Of a stretch of DNA of 64,000 nucleotides, positions 8,534 through 17,669 are shown in pieces. The first letter of the stretch is position 1. Each line of letters starts with the position of its first letter. The notes under the pieces were generated by a model. That model worked only from the letters and a program-made list of their open reading frames with translations, was not told the DNA's origin and searched no databases. This DNA is from Slackia sp. (GTDB taxonomy: Bacteria; Actinomycetota; Coriobacteriia; Coriobacteriales; Eggerthellaceae), in assembly GCA_030527325.1 (NCBI GenBank), contig JAUNBA010000002.1, forward strand, positions 1-64,000, read 5' to 3'. Both the position numbers and the translations under genes were made by a program.

Positions 8534-9439
8534 TTAACGGACGAACACGATCGCGTCGTCGAGTGTTTCGGTAAGTTTTCCGTCGAGCGGGCGCTCGCAT
8601 GTATACGCGATGCCCATAGCGGGCCCGACATGCAGCCCGACCACCGGGCTTACAGGCAGCACGCGCACGCGGCGACCGAGATACGGCTCGACGCTTTCAC
8701 GAGCCCATGCGACGGCATCGTCGGACGATCCGATATAGTGTACCACGGCATCGACGAGGCCTTTCGTCTCGACGTCCGAGACGAACATCTCGAATGCACG
8801 GGCGATGGCCTTTTTCTGCGTACGCGCCTTGGCCACGTCGACGGGCATGCCGTCGCGCACCGTCAGCACCGGAACGATATGGACGAGATTGCCGAGCAGC
8901 GCCTTCGCCGCGCCGATCCGCCCTCCTTTTTTCAAGAACGTCAAATCGGTCGGGGCGAAAAGAAAGCGCGTACGCACGACGGCGTCGGCAGCGGCCTGGG
9001 CGCATCGCTCGAGCGGCTCTCCCGCACGCGCGGCGCGGGCGGCGGCCAAAGCGCAATACGCCTGGTCCCATCCGGTAGAACAGCTATCGACGAAAGCGGC
9101 CGTGAAGCCCGGAATGCGGCTGCGCACGGCGCGGGCCGCACGCACGGCCCCTTCGAACGTCCCCGACATCTTCGACGATATGAAGACGCCGACAACCGCA
9201 TCGCCGTCGTGCGCAGCCTGCTCGAAATAACGCTCGAAATCCTGCTGGGACGGCTGCGAAGACGTCGGGATGTCGTCCGCCATCGTGGCGATGCGCGCAT
9301 AAAACGCATCGAGGTCCATCGCGGCGTCGACGTGCTCGATGCCGCCTTCGTTGACGTATAGCGAAATCACGTCGATGCCCGCATCGCGCGCGTCATCTGC
9401 GGGAATAGAGGCGACCGAATCGGTGAGAATCCTGATCAT
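8534..9439 (-). CDS. DegV family fatty-acid-binding protein (second copy)
   Basis: DegV protein of 301 residues beginning MIRILTDSVASIP. It shows TSSQPSQQDF and ISSKMSGTFEGAVRAAR in place of the corresponding segments of its neighbour, so it is a diverged paralogue rather than a recent duplicate. I chose the ATG at 9439 over one 9 nt upstream because it leaves proper spacing from the AAGGG ribosome-binding site. It lies 62 nt upstream of the other DegV gene on the same strand. Confidence 0.87.
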   Translation of the reverse strand: MIRILTDSVASIPADDARDAGIDVISLYVNEGGIEHVDAAMDLDAFYARIATMADDIPTSSQPSQQDFERYFEQAAHDGDAVVGVFISSKMSGTFEGAVRAARAVRSRIPGFTAAFVDSCSTGWDQAYCALAAARAARAGEPLERCAQAAADAVVRTRFLFAPTDLTFLKKGGRIGAAKALLGNLVHIVPVLTVRDGMPVDVAKARTQKKAIARAFEMFVSDVETKGLVDAVVHYIGSSDDAVAWARESVEPYLGRRVRVLPVSPVVGLHVGPAMGIAYTCERPLDGKLTETLDDAIVFVR

Positions 9440-9520
9440 AAAGCGCATCCCTTCTTCTTCGATGGCGCAGACGACGTCATCGATCCCTGCATTTCACGAT
9501 AGCCCTGTCCGAGGACCCCA

Positions 9521-11020
9521 TCAAGCAAGCGGCGTGCGAACTCCGCGCAAGGCGGTCGCCATTGCAGCGCGACGATGCCACAGGCCCGCCTCAAGCCCCA
9601 CCGGATAGGAGTGGGGATTCAAAAAGCGCTTCTGCGACTCGTCGAGATGCGCGAGGCCTGCCGCCGTGCGATCGCGCGCCGCGACGGCGCAGCGATCCTC
9701 GTCGGAAAGAACCGACACGCCGCAACGGGCCAGCGGACGAAGCAGCGTCTCGTACGGCAGCCCGCCGAGCTCCTTGCGTCGCAAGGCATCCGCCGGGTCG
9801 ATGATGGTCTCGCGTTCATCGACCGGCTCAGAAACGTCGAACACCATGTCGCCGGCGAGGCGGCCGTCGGCGAAGCGGTACCGCCGCACATCGAGCACGC
9901 CGGGAAGCGTCAGCTTAGACGACTGCTCCGACACCTTCAGGCGGGCTTCCCACGCCGAAGATCCGCAGGCACGAGTCGCCGACAGCTTGTACACGCCGCC
10001 CAACGACGGCTGGTCGTACGCCGTGGCAAGCTTGGTTCCCACGCCCCACGACATGACCTGGGCCCCCTGCTCGCGAATGGACTTGATCGTATATTCATCC
10101 AGGTCGTTGGACAGCACGATGCCGCAATCGGAAAGCCCCGCCCGATCGAGCCGCTCGCGCGCATATCGGGCAAGCCAGGCGAGATCCCCCGAGTCGATGC
10201 GGATGCCCGCCAAGCGCTCGCCGCGCGCGCGCATTTCGAGACCCACCGTGATGGCGTTGTCGATGCCGCGCTTGACATCGTAGGTATCGACCAGCAAAAC
10301 GCAGTTCGTCGGAAAGCTTTTCGCGTAGGCCCGAAACGCCTCGAGCTCATCGTCGAACGCCATCACCCACGAATGGGCGTGCGTGCCCGAGACGGGAAGA
10401 CCGAACATCTTTCCCGCCATGACATTCGACGTCGAGGCGCATCCGCCGACGACGGCGGCACGGCTCGCCCAAAGCGAACCGCCCGCGCCCTGGGCGCGGC
10501 GCAGCCCGAACTCGGCGACGGGGGCCTGGGCGGCAAGGCAGACGCGAGCCGCTTTCGTCGCGATCAGCGTCTGGAAATTCATGCAGCACAGAAGCGCCGT
10601 CTCGAGCAGCTGGCATTGCAGAATGGGGCCCGTCACGCGCACGATAGGCTCCATGGGAAACACCACGGTACCCTCGCGCGCGGCATCGACATCCACGCTC
10701 AAGCGCATCGAGCGCAGATACGAGAGGAAATCGCGATCGAACAGCGCGCCGCCGCCCGGCGCGTCGAGCGAAGCGAGATAGGCGATGTCGTCATCGGAAA
10801 ACGAAAAACCGTCGATCATCTCGGCCAGCTGAGCCGCGCCGCACGCGATCGCAAAACCGCCCTTGAACGGATTGTCGCGGAAAAACATATGGAAGCACGC
10901 TTCTTCGTCCGCCTTGCCGTTCTCCCAATAGCCCTGTGCCATGGTGATCTGGTACAAGTCGGTCAAAAGCGCATAGGCAAGCGATCCGGAACGGGAAGGA
11001 TTCTGCTGCATAGGCTCCAT
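9521..11020 (-). CDS. pncB: Nicotinate phosphoribosyltransferase
   Basis: 499-residue enzyme of NAD salvage, joining nicotinate and phosphoribosyl pyrophosphate. Diagnostic segments are LLTDLYQITMAQGYW near the N-terminus, SGTHAHSWVMAF with the active-site His, IRIDSGDLAWLA, and MSWGVGTKLATAYDQP, which binds the phosphoribosyl phosphate. The start could also be an ATG 9 nt downstream (11011). Length matches the longer bacterial forms. It has 81 nt and 74 nt of non-coding flank, so it may be a single-gene unit or the end of the upstream operon. Confidence 0.92.
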   Translation of the reverse strand: MEPMQQNPSRSGSLAYALLTDLYQITMAQGYWENGKADEEACFHMFFRDNPFKGGFAIACGAAQLAEMIDGFSFSDDDIAYLASLDAPGGGALFDRDFLSYLRSMRLSVDVDAAREGTVVFPMEPIVRVTGPILQCQLLETALLCCMNFQTLIATKAARVCLAAQAPVAEFGLRRAQGAGGSLWASRAAVVGGCASTSNVMAGKMFGLPVSGTHAHSWVMAFDDELEAFRAYAKSFPTNCVLLVDTYDVKRGIDNAITVGLEMRARGERLAGIRIDSGDLAWLARYARERLDRAGLSDCGIVLSNDLDEYTIKSIREQGAQVMSWGVGTKLATAYDQPSLGGVYKLSATRACGSSAWEARLKVSEQSSKLTLPGVLDVRRYRFADGRLAGDMVFDVSEPVDERETIIDPADALRRKELGGLPYETLLRPLARCGVSVLSDEDRCAVAARDRTAAGLAHLDESQKRFLNPHSYPVGLEAGLWHRRAAMATALRGVRTPLA

Positions 11021-11094
11021 GGAATCATCTCCTCAGCCGGCGCTCGGCCGGAACAGATATGCGAACCGCCGCGCGATGCGCGGCGGACGACGAC

Positions 11095-12471
11095 TTATTT
11101 ATCCTGATGGGCATCGAGTCCCTGCGCCTTATGGCTGCGACGGCGGGACCTGCGATGCTCGTTGCTCGAAGGGCGCTGCGCGGCATTTTCGTTCGCCTCG
11201 GACACGCGCGGCCGCTCCTGCTGACGCGCGTTCGACAAGCCCGAAGAGCGCTGGCCCGGACGACGCTGCTTCGAGCGTTCCGGTGCCTGGCCCTTACCCT
11301 GTCCCCCACGCGCGGCCTGCGTCACAGCGGACTTTTCTTGACGCGAAGGCCTGGCCTGGCCGGGCGACGGCTTGCTCGGCGCATTCTTCTGCGAAGAACG
11401 GCGCGGCTTCGGCGAGCGATCCTGACGCTGCTGCTGAGAAGCGTCCTGCACGCGCGCCTTACCCGAGCGGCGGCGACGCGACGAGCGCTTTTTGTCGCCC
11501 GATGCATCCTGACGCGCCGCGGAACCGTGCGCCGATTTATCGGCCAGCTTATCGGTTCCAGTAAACATCGGCGTCACCAAAACCTCGGCGGACGACGCCC
11601 GTCCGTTTTGGCAATTCACGCATTCGTCGAACACGTCGGAAGGAACGATGCCAGGCTTGCCCGTCTTCTTGTCGATTTCCATCTGCGCGACAGGAATGCG
11701 AACACGCTTATCCCCGGTCATGACGGTCACGGTTTCACGCGGAACGTTCACCTCGATGACCTTTGCATCGCCTTCGGGGGTCGACACCGTCGAATTCATC
11801 TTCGGACAACGCGTCTTGAATTCCTTATACGTGTCGGCCTCGTAGCGCAAGCAGCACATCAAGCGGCCGCACACGCCCGATATTTTCTGAGGATTAAGGG
11901 AGAGGTCTTGGTCTTTCGCCATGCGTATGGACACGGGGTTGAACTCCCCGCCCAAACGTTTGCAGCACAGCTCCTGGCCGCAATGGCCCAGACCTCCCAC
12001 GATGCGGGCTTCGTCGCGCACGCCGATTTGGCGCATATCGATACGCACGTGGAAGCGCGCGGCCAAAGCGCGCACCAATTCGCGGAAATCGACGCGGTCT
12101 TCGGCCTCGAAATAAAAAACGGCCTTATCGCCGTCGAACAGGAATTCGACTGTGACGGGATGCATCTCGAGCCCCTGCTCGGCGACCATCTGCTTGAAAA
12201 CAGGCAGGGCCTCCTGCGCTTTTTTCTGCATCGACGCCCACGTCTCAGCGTCTTCGGCCGTCGCTTTGCGCTCGACCGGCTTCAAAGCGCACTTCAAAGC
12301 GTTGATGGCCTTTTGCTCGACCTTTTTCACATCTTCTTCGGCGACGCCGTACTCCAAACCGCGCTCGGTGCGCACGATCAAGGCGTCGCCCGCATGGAAT
12401 TCGACGCCATTGGGGTCGAACCAGAGCACCTTCGGGTTATATGTCAGCCTGACGGCAGCGACGTTAGGCAT
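11095..12471 (-). CDS. ricT: PSP1-domain protein RicT (YaaT family)
   Basis: 458-residue protein with the PSP1 domain in residues 1-300. Two conserved cysteine groups, GHCGQELCCKR (C164, C169, C170) and GVCGRLMCCLRY (C201, C206, C207), plus C222, match those that bind [4Fe-4S] clusters in the B. subtilis RicAFT complex, which promotes RNase Y-dependent RNA processing. The last ~130 residues are a Gln/Ser/Arg/Lys-rich, disordered, strongly basic tail that the Bacillus protein lacks and that may bind RNA. It overlaps holB by 8 nt in the conserved tmk-holB-ricT order. Confidence 0.9.
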   Translation of the reverse strand: MPNVAAVRLTYNPKVLWFDPNGVEFHAGDALIVRTERGLEYGVAEEDVKKVEQKAINALKCALKPVERKATAEDAETWASMQKKAQEALPVFKQMVAEQGLEMHPVTVEFLFDGDKAVFYFEAEDRVDFRELVRALAARFHVRIDMRQIGVRDEARIVGGLGHCGQELCCKRLGGEFNPVSIRMAKDQDLSLNPQKISGVCGRLMCCLRYEADTYKEFKTRCPKMNSTVSTPEGDAKVIEVNVPRETVTVMTGDKRVRIPVAQMEIDKKTGKPGIVPSDVFDECVNCQNGRASSAEVLVTPMFTGTDKLADKSAHGSAARQDASGDKKRSSRRRRSGKARVQDASQQQRQDRSPKPRRSSQKNAPSKPSPGQARPSRQEKSAVTQAARGGQGKGQAPERSKQRRPGQRSSGLSNARQQERPRVSEANENAAQRPSSNEHRRSRRRSHKAQGLDAHQDK

Positions 12472-13594
12472 ACAGTACCTCTCTTATCTCGAACAGCATG
12501 GCTTCGATACTCACCTGCGGCGATACATTATACGAAATGGCCTCGTCCGCGGCGTCGACGCACCGCAGAGCGGCGCATATGCGGCCAAGACCGCTGCGTT
12601 GCGCGCATATGCGCAGCGCATCCAGGCAATCGACGTTGACGACCGTATCGCCTGCGTCCGCAGCAAGCGCTGCGGCGTCGCGCAACCACGAACGAACGAT
12701 ATTGGTCGCCTGACGAAAAGCCTCCGATTCCGCCTGGGAAAGCGACCGCTTATGGCGCGTCTCGAGCTCCTTGAGCGCCGATTTCTCCAAAAAGTCGGCC
12801 TGGTCGTTCCGCATGGCCTCCTGCTCGCGACGCACCGATTCGAGCGGAGTTTTGACTGCGGCCACGATACTGGAGGCGGCGGAGAGAATATCGAGATCGT
12901 CGACGCGGGCAAGAGATCCGAGCGCCGTTGCGATCGTGCGACGGAATTCGAGCCGCTCGCTCGAACGCAGGAAATCCGCAGCCTGAGACAACGACCCGGC
13001 GCACGCCTCGATGGCGATCGAAGCCTGCACCGGCGCACAGCCGACATCCTGCGCAAGCAAGGATGCCGCTTCGCTTGCAGGAATATGGCGAAACGCCACC
13101 GTTTGGCAGCGCGACGCGATCGTCGGCAACACGCCGTCGCGCGACGCGGCCAGCAAAATGAGGACGACGTCGGCAGGCGGCTCTTCGAGCGTTTTGAGAA
13201 ACGCGTTGGCAGCAGCGGTGCCGAGCGTGTCGGCCCGATCGACGATGTAAACCTTCCTGCGACCTTCGATCGGCGCGAGCGACGCGTCCGCCGTCAAGGC
13301 GCGAATCTGGCCGACGACATAGCCCGCCGACCCTTCGGGCGCAAGATAGTGCACGTCAGGATGGGCGCGACGACCGATGCGCGCGCACGCCTTCGATTCG
13401 CATCCTGCACAGCCCCTCCCGAAACCCTCTTCGCACAAAAGGGCGCGGGCGAAGGCCGTCGCCGCCTGCAGCTTATGGCTGCCGGCAGGGCCGCAGAACA
13501 GATAGGCGTGGCTCACCCGGTCCGACGTCGCGCACGAGCGCAGAAACGCGCACACGCGCGGCTGGCCGGCGATGCCGTCGAAGACATCGCCCAT
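12464..13594 (-). CDS. holB: DNA polymerase III delta' subunit
   Basis: 376-residue clamp-loader subunit of the AAA+ family. The N-terminal DGIAGQPRV resembles the family GQ box. The P-loop is degenerate (CGPAGSHKLQ, residues 34-43), as expected for delta', which does not hydrolyse ATP. The Zn module cysteines include C62, C65 and C70. Sensor segment NAFLKTLEEPP and DGVLPTIASRCQ are strongly diagnostic. The frame is open further upstream, but the correct start is the ATG at 13594, which overlaps the tmk stop by 4 nt (ATGA). Confidence 0.92.
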   Translation of the reverse strand: MGDVFDGIAGQPRVCAFLRSCATSDRVSHAYLFCGPAGSHKLQAATAFARALLCEEGFGRGCAGCESKACARIGRRAHPDVHYLAPEGSAGYVVGQIRALTADASLAPIEGRRKVYIVDRADTLGTAAANAFLKTLEEPPADVVLILLAASRDGVLPTIASRCQTVAFRHIPASEAASLLAQDVGCAPVQASIAIEACAGSLSQAADFLRSSERLEFRRTIATALGSLARVDDLDILSAASSIVAAVKTPLESVRREQEAMRNDQADFLEKSALKELETRHKRSLSQAESEAFRQATNIVRSWLRDAAALAADAGDTVVNVDCLDALRICAQRSGLGRICAALRCVDAADEAISYNVSPQVSIEAMLFEIREVLYA

Positions 13595-14337
13595 CACGCA
13601 CGCTCCTCGCGCTTGCTTCGCGCGGCAGAGGCGGCATGATCGCGCGCGGCACGAAGGAGCGCTTCGAGCGAAAGTTCGGGGAATACCGCGGCAACCGCCG
13701 CATACACCGCCGCTGCGGTATCTTCGATCGAAGCGCGCGACGAGACGACGGCCACGCGGTCGGGATCGGCCTGCGCAATAGCGCGAAATGCCGCGTTGAC
13801 CCGATCGTGAAACGCCGCACCCGCACGTTCGAGACGGTCGGGGTCGCCGGCGGATGCGGCACGCGATAGGCCGGCCGCCGCCGAGGGCGCCTCGAGCACT
13901 ATCGTGCGCGCGGGAACCAAACCCTGGCATGCGACTTCGTTGACAAGGCGCACCGCCCTCTCGTCGATTCCGCGCCCATAGGCCTGGTAAGCCACCGTCG
14001 AATCGCAAAAGCGATCGCACAGCACCGCCGCGCCGCGCTCGAGCGCGGGAAGCACCTTCTCGCGCACCAGCTGGGCGCGGGCGGCCTCGTACACGAACAA
14101 TTCGCACAAAGGAGCCATCTCGTCATTGGACGGATCGAGCACCACGCCGCGCAATTGCTCGCCTATAGCCGTGCCTCCCGGCTCGCGCACGCAGACCGTC
14201 TCGCGGCCCGATGCGCGCAACGCGGCCGCAAGGATGGCGATATGCGTGGATTTTCCCGCGCCCTCTCCTCCTTCGAAGGTCACAAAAACGCCGACAGGCG
14301 CGAAGGCACGCTCGAAGCGCTCGGCATCACAGGTCAT
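13594..14337 (-). CDS. tmk: Thymidylate kinase
   Basis: 247-residue dTMP kinase supplying dTDP for DNA synthesis. The P-loop EGGEGAGKST is at residues 22-31, the DR(F/Y) motif occurs as CDRFCDST, and the lid region has DPDRLERA. It is slightly longer than usual because of about 15 extra N-terminal residues and a C-terminal basic tail. The start overlaps the end of fumB by 11 nt, and the stop overlaps holB. Confidence 0.93.
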   Translation of the reverse strand: MTCDAERFERAFAPVGVFVTFEGGEGAGKSTHIAILAAALRASGRETVCVREPGGTAIGEQLRGVVLDPSNDEMAPLCELFVYEAARAQLVREKVLPALERGAAVLCDRFCDSTVAYQAYGRGIDERAVRLVNEVACQGLVPARTIVLEAPSAAAGLSRAASAGDPDRLERAGAAFHDRVNAAFRAIAQADPDRVAVVSSRASIEDTAAAVYAAVAAVFPELSLEALLRAARDHAASAARSKREERA

Positions 14338-14854
14338 AGATGCACGCTCCTTCGGTATCTATGCCGACGAACACCGGCAGATCGCGCACCTCTATGCGGC
14401 GCAAAGCCTCGGTCCCCAAATCACCGTAGGCGATCGTCTCACCGCGCACGACGCAGCGCGCGAGCAGCGCGGCGGCGCCGCCCGTCGCCACGAAATACAC
14501 CGAGCCCGTCTCGCGACATGCGCGCACCACGTCGTCGCTGCGTACGCCTTTGCCGATAGTGGCGGCGACGCCCGCGCGATAGAGGCGGGGAGCCGCGAAA
14601 TCCATCCGCGACGCAGTCGTCGGACCGACGGCGCCGAACGGACGGCCAGCCGCCGCAGGCGAAGGCCCCGCATAGAAAATCGCGGCGCCGTCGAGCCCGT
14701 ACGGCAAACGGCCCGCAGCGTCGAGCTCGTCCAAAAGCCTGATATGGCCCGCATCGCGCAACATGAACATCGTGCCGGAAAGCAGGCAGGCGTCCCCCGC
14801 GCGCAACGCGGCCAGCGCGGCGCGATCGCACGGCAGCGCAAGATTCTTCTTCAT
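14327..14854 (-). CDS. Class I fumarate hydratase, beta (C-terminal) subunit
   Basis: 175-residue beta subunit of the two-subunit iron-sulfur hydro-lyases (fumarase or L-tartrate dehydratase). GDACLLSGTMFMLRDAGH, the AGPSPAAAGRPFGAVGPTT segment and the Met-Asp after it are characteristic. It is coupled to the alpha subunit by a 4-nt start/stop overlap. With the molybdoenzyme and hydrogenase elsewhere in the window, fumarase would serve anaerobic C4-dicarboxylate metabolism. Tartrate dehydratase cannot be excluded from sequence alone. Confidence 0.88.
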   Translation of the reverse strand: MKKNLALPCDRAALAALRAGDACLLSGTMFMLRDAGHIRLLDELDAAGRLPYGLDGAAIFYAGPSPAAAGRPFGAVGPTTASRMDFAAPRLYRAGVAATIGKGVRSDDVVRACRETGSVYFVATGGAAALLARCVVRGETIAYGDLGTEALRRIEVRDLPVFVGIDTEGACIYDL

Positions 14855-15729
14855 CGCACACCGCCTTCGTTCGCGCAGGACAGCTCCACCGTCATGCGGC
14901 GCATGGCCGAACAGCCCATATTGATGGCGAGCGGCAATGCGGCGATATGGCAGGGCGCGGTTTCGACATGCACGTCGAGCGCGAGCGTCGAGCCTCCGAG
15001 AGCGCCCGGACCCATGCCCGTGGCATTGACCGCTTCGAGCAGCATGCGCTCGAATGCAGCCACGCGGGAATCGGACGCAGTCGTGCCGACAGGGCGCAGC
15101 AATGCGGTCTTGGCAAGGTGCGCCACGCTATCGAATGTCGACCCGACGCCGATGCCTATGACGAGAGGAGGACAGGCGTTGGCCGCCTTCGTGCGCACGC
15201 AATCCATCACTTCGTGCACGATCCCCTCGTGCCCGGCGCCAGGAGCCAGCATGACGACGCGCGAGGCATTATCGGAGCCGCCGCCTTTCAACATGACATG
15301 CACGCGGGCGCCGGGTCGCTCGACGAAATGGACGTCCGTAAACGCAGGCGTGTTATCGCCCGTGTTGCGACGATCGACCAGTGCGTCGCGCACGACGCTT
15401 TTCCGAAGGCGCGCCTCGTCGTAAGCGCGCGCTACCGCGGCATCGACCGCAGAAAACGCATCGCCCGCCACGCACACATCGGGCCCCGCTTCCAAGCAGA
15501 CCCATACGGTTCCCGTGTCCTGGCACAACGGCACGCGATCATGCTGCGCTATGCGAGCGTTTTCGATCAATTGATCGAGCACGAAAGCCCCGCGCTCGTT
15601 GCGTTCGAGCGCGCGGGCGTCTTCGAGCGCACAACGCACATCGCAGGGCAGAACGCATGCGATATGCGGAATGGCCTCATACACGGCGCGCGCTATCTGT
15701 TCTTTGGTGATTATTCTCAACGTATCCAT
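14851..15729 (-). CDS. Class I fumarate hydratase, alpha (N-terminal) subunit
   Basis: 292-residue alpha subunit carrying the oxygen-labile [4Fe-4S] cluster. The three cluster cysteines appear in PLCQDTGTV, NACPPLVIGIGVG and NMGCSAMRR. Other signatures are LKGGGSDN and GIGVGSTFDSVA. The start chosen is the ATG at 15729. A TATACT box lies only 6 nt upstream, so the transcript may be leaderless. First gene of the operon fumA-fumB-tmk-holB-ricT. Confidence 0.9.
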   Translation of the reverse strand: MDTLRIITKEQIARAVYEAIPHIACVLPCDVRCALEDARALERNERGAFVLDQLIENARIAQHDRVPLCQDTGTVWVCLEAGPDVCVAGDAFSAVDAAVARAYDEARLRKSVVRDALVDRRNTGDNTPAFTDVHFVERPGARVHVMLKGGGSDNASRVVMLAPGAGHEGIVHEVMDCVRTKAANACPPLVIGIGVGSTFDSVAHLAKTALLRPVGTTASDSRVAAFERMLLEAVNATGMGPGALGGSTLALDVHVETAPCHIAALPLAINMGCSAMRRMTVELSCANEGGVR

Positions 15730-15735
15730 GCATAC

Positions 15736-15741
15736 AGTATA
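15736..15741 (-). promoter_or_regulatory. -10 element of the fumA-ricT operon
   Basis: TATACT on the minus strand, preceded by GGG, ends 6 nt before the fumA ATG. Normal initiation 7 nt downstream would start the mRNA at the A of the ATG. No convincing -35 hexamer is seen. Confidence 0.45.
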
Positions 15742-15906
15742 CCCGCTCGCCGCACGACCCGAACCTCGAAGGCGAGAAGAGCCGCGTACCTCCATGCGAA
15801 CAAAACGCGAGCAACGCGATCGGCGGCGGGCGTGCCCGAAAAATGCCGGGCATCCATGCGACAAGCGACGCTTCCTCGGAAGCGCGCCGAAAAGCACCAT
15901 GCACGC

Positions 15907-15930
15907 AAAAGCCCCGGCATATGCCGGGGC
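15907..15930 (-). terminator. Intrinsic terminator after nanE
   Basis: A 20-bp perfect palindrome (GCCCCGGCAT/ATGCCGGGGC, 15911-15930) is followed on the minus strand by TTTTGCG. It lies 24 nt after the nanE stop and closes the sialic-acid cluster. Confidence 0.85.
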
Positions 15931-15954
15931 TTTCAGGCGGCGCGATGGAGAGCG

Positions 15955-16638
15955 TTAGGCCATCGCCTCGCAAAACCAACTCGTGATGCTCGTGGGATGC
16001 GTGATGGCAGTGCCCACGACGACGGCCCATGCGCCGACGTCCATGGCCGCCTTGGCGTCCTGCGGACTGTGCACGCGGCCCTCGCAAATCACAGGCTTGC
16101 CGGGAAACTCCTCGACCGCCTGTCGCACAAGCGCCACATCCGGCCCGTCGGCCATCGTGCAGTCGATCGCGGCCCCCGGATGAGACAGCGTCGTCGAGGC
16201 GATATCGCAGCCGATGGCGAACGCATGGCGGATATCTTCGATAGTCGCGCAATCGGCCATCACCAAAACGCCCTCTTCCTTGAGCGGACGCACCGTGTCT
16301 TCCAGCGTCTTTCCGTCAGGGCGAGGGCGATCGGTGGCGTCGATCGCAACGATGTCGGCACCCGCCATGACGCATGCGCGCGCATGGCGCAGCGTCGGCG
16401 TGATATACACCCCTTCGTGCCCCTCTTTCCAAATGCCGATGACCGGCACCTCGGTGCGGCCCTTGATAGCCGCGATATCGGAAAGGCCCTGGCAGCGGAT
16501 GCCGCCCGCGCCGCCGAGCTCGCATGCGCGAGCCATCTGGGCCATGGTTTCGGGATGGCGCAACGGCTCGCCCATGTACGCTTGGCAGCTCACGATAAGC
16601 TTGCCTTTCAGCTGTTCGATAACGGGATGCATGATCAT
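15955..16638 (-). CDS. nanE: N-acetylmannosamine-6-phosphate 2-epimerase
   Basis: 227-residue TIM-barrel enzyme converting ManNAc-6-P to GlcNAc-6-P. Typical segments are LIVSCQAY at strand 1, GIRCQGLSDI, VIGIWKEG (catalytic Lys), DIVAIDATDRPRPDG and AVVVGTAITHP. Its ATG follows the nanK stop with no intervening base, so the two are translationally coupled. It is the last gene of the sialic-acid cluster. NagA and NagB, which would carry GlcNAc-6-P into glycolysis, are not in the window. Confidence 0.93.
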   Translation of the reverse strand: MIMHPVIEQLKGKLIVSCQAYMGEPLRHPETMAQMARACELGGAGGIRCQGLSDIAAIKGRTEVPVIGIWKEGHEGVYITPTLRHARACVMAGADIVAIDATDRPRPDGKTLEDTVRPLKEEGVLVMADCATIEDIRHAFAIGCDIASTTLSHPGAAIDCTMADGPDVALVRQAVEEFPGKPVICEGRVHSPQDAKAAMDVGAWAVVVGTAITHPTSITSWFCEAMA

Positions 16639-17565
16639 CTACCCTTCCAACGAATCGATCAAATTCTCGGCAGCGCCCACCAACGGCGCCGCATCGCCCA
16701 ACGAAGCGTCCACGATCGGCAAGTCCGCCAAGACCGACGGGGCATGCGCGACGTAAGCCTCACGCAAAGCATCGCGCCATACGGGACCCGCCTTGACGAC
16801 GGAGCCGGACACCACGGCGATTTCGGGGTCGAGCATATTGGCCCATCCCGCAAGCGCGATTCCCAGGGCGCGTCCTGCATTGCCGATGACTTCGACGGCG
16901 GCGGCATCGCCCTCATAGGCGCGCGCCGAAATATCGGCGCCCGCACGATGTATGCCGGTCAGCGTCTCGTAGCGCGCCTCGATGCCGCTGCCCGACGCGA
17001 CCGACTCGAGATTTCCGTCGCCCGCACGAAGCGTATTGCCCGTAGCGCCGATTTCGCCCGCGAATCCATGGGCGCCGCGCACGATACGGCCGCCGACGAC
17101 GATGCCGCCGCCCAAGCCCGTGCCGGGCGCCATGACGATGCAGGTCTGAGCACCGCGCGCCGCGCCATGGCGCGCCTCTCCGAGCGCATGGGCCTGCACA
17201 TCGCCGAGCACTGCGACAGGCATACCGAAAGCCTCGCGCAAACGAGCCGCAACGGGACGACCCGTCCAACCGGGCATGATCTCATTGGCATAGGCGATCG
17301 ATCCATCGCGCGCATCGACGCGACCCGCCGTGCCGACGCCGATGCCGAGGATGCGCCCGCATGACGCATCGTGTCCGCCCAGCACATCGGCGACCAAGGA
17401 CACGATGCGCTCCAACACCGCATCGCCCCCCTCGACCGCGCACGTGGCGACGGTTCTTTTGCCTTTGACGACAGGAGCGGCGCCTTCGCGCTCGTAGCAA
17501 ACGAGGGCGGACGCGATCTTCGTTCCGCCGACATCGACGGCCGCCACGCAACGAGGATAATCCAT
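16639..17565 (-). CDS. nanK: ROK-family N-acetylmannosamine kinase
   Basis: 308-residue sugar kinase of the ROK family that would phosphorylate ManNAc released by NanA. AVDVGGTKIASAL (about residues 9-21) is the ATP-binding phosphate-1 loop, and APGTGLGGGIVVGGR is the second nucleotide loop. The zinc-binding Cys cluster seen in many ROK kinases is absent: the region after HGFAGEIG has no cysteine. The start is the ATG at 17565, with AAGGGGG in front. It is separated from nanA by a terminator but joined to nanE, so nanKE may be expressed by read-through or from a promoter I did not recognise. Confidence 0.88.
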   Translation of the reverse strand: MDYPRCVAAVDVGGTKIASALVCYEREGAAPVVKGKRTVATCAVEGGDAVLERIVSLVADVLGGHDASCGRILGIGVGTAGRVDARDGSIAYANEIMPGWTGRPVAARLREAFGMPVAVLGDVQAHALGEARHGAARGAQTCIVMAPGTGLGGGIVVGGRIVRGAHGFAGEIGATGNTLRAGDGNLESVASGSGIEARYETLTGIHRAGADISARAYEGDAAAVEVIGNAGRALGIALAGWANMLDPEIAVVSGSVVKAGPVWRDALREAYVAHAPSVLADLPIVDASLGDAAPLVGAAENLIDSLEG

Positions 17566-17624
17566 ATCTTCCCCCTTACTCCGCGGCCCTGCGAGACGCA
17601 TGCGATACGCCGCGCAAGACCAAT

Positions 17625-17653
17625 AAAAAAGCGCCGTCCTCAACGGGCGGCGC
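17625..17653 (-). terminator. Intrinsic terminator between nanA and nanK
   Basis: On the minus strand a hairpin with GCGCCG/CGGCGC arms (17631-17653) runs into TTTTTT (17625-17630), 17 nt after the nanA stop. Partial read-through would set nanK-nanE below nanA. Confidence 0.75.
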
Positions 17654-17669
17654 CGTAATGAACCGAAGC

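Noticed and set aside
12464..14107. Longer version of holB starting near 14107
   Set aside because: The extra 171 residues lie inside tmk and are Arg/Gly-rich antisense-like sequence. The ATG at 13594 gives a normal DnaX-type start and a 4-nt overlap with tmk.
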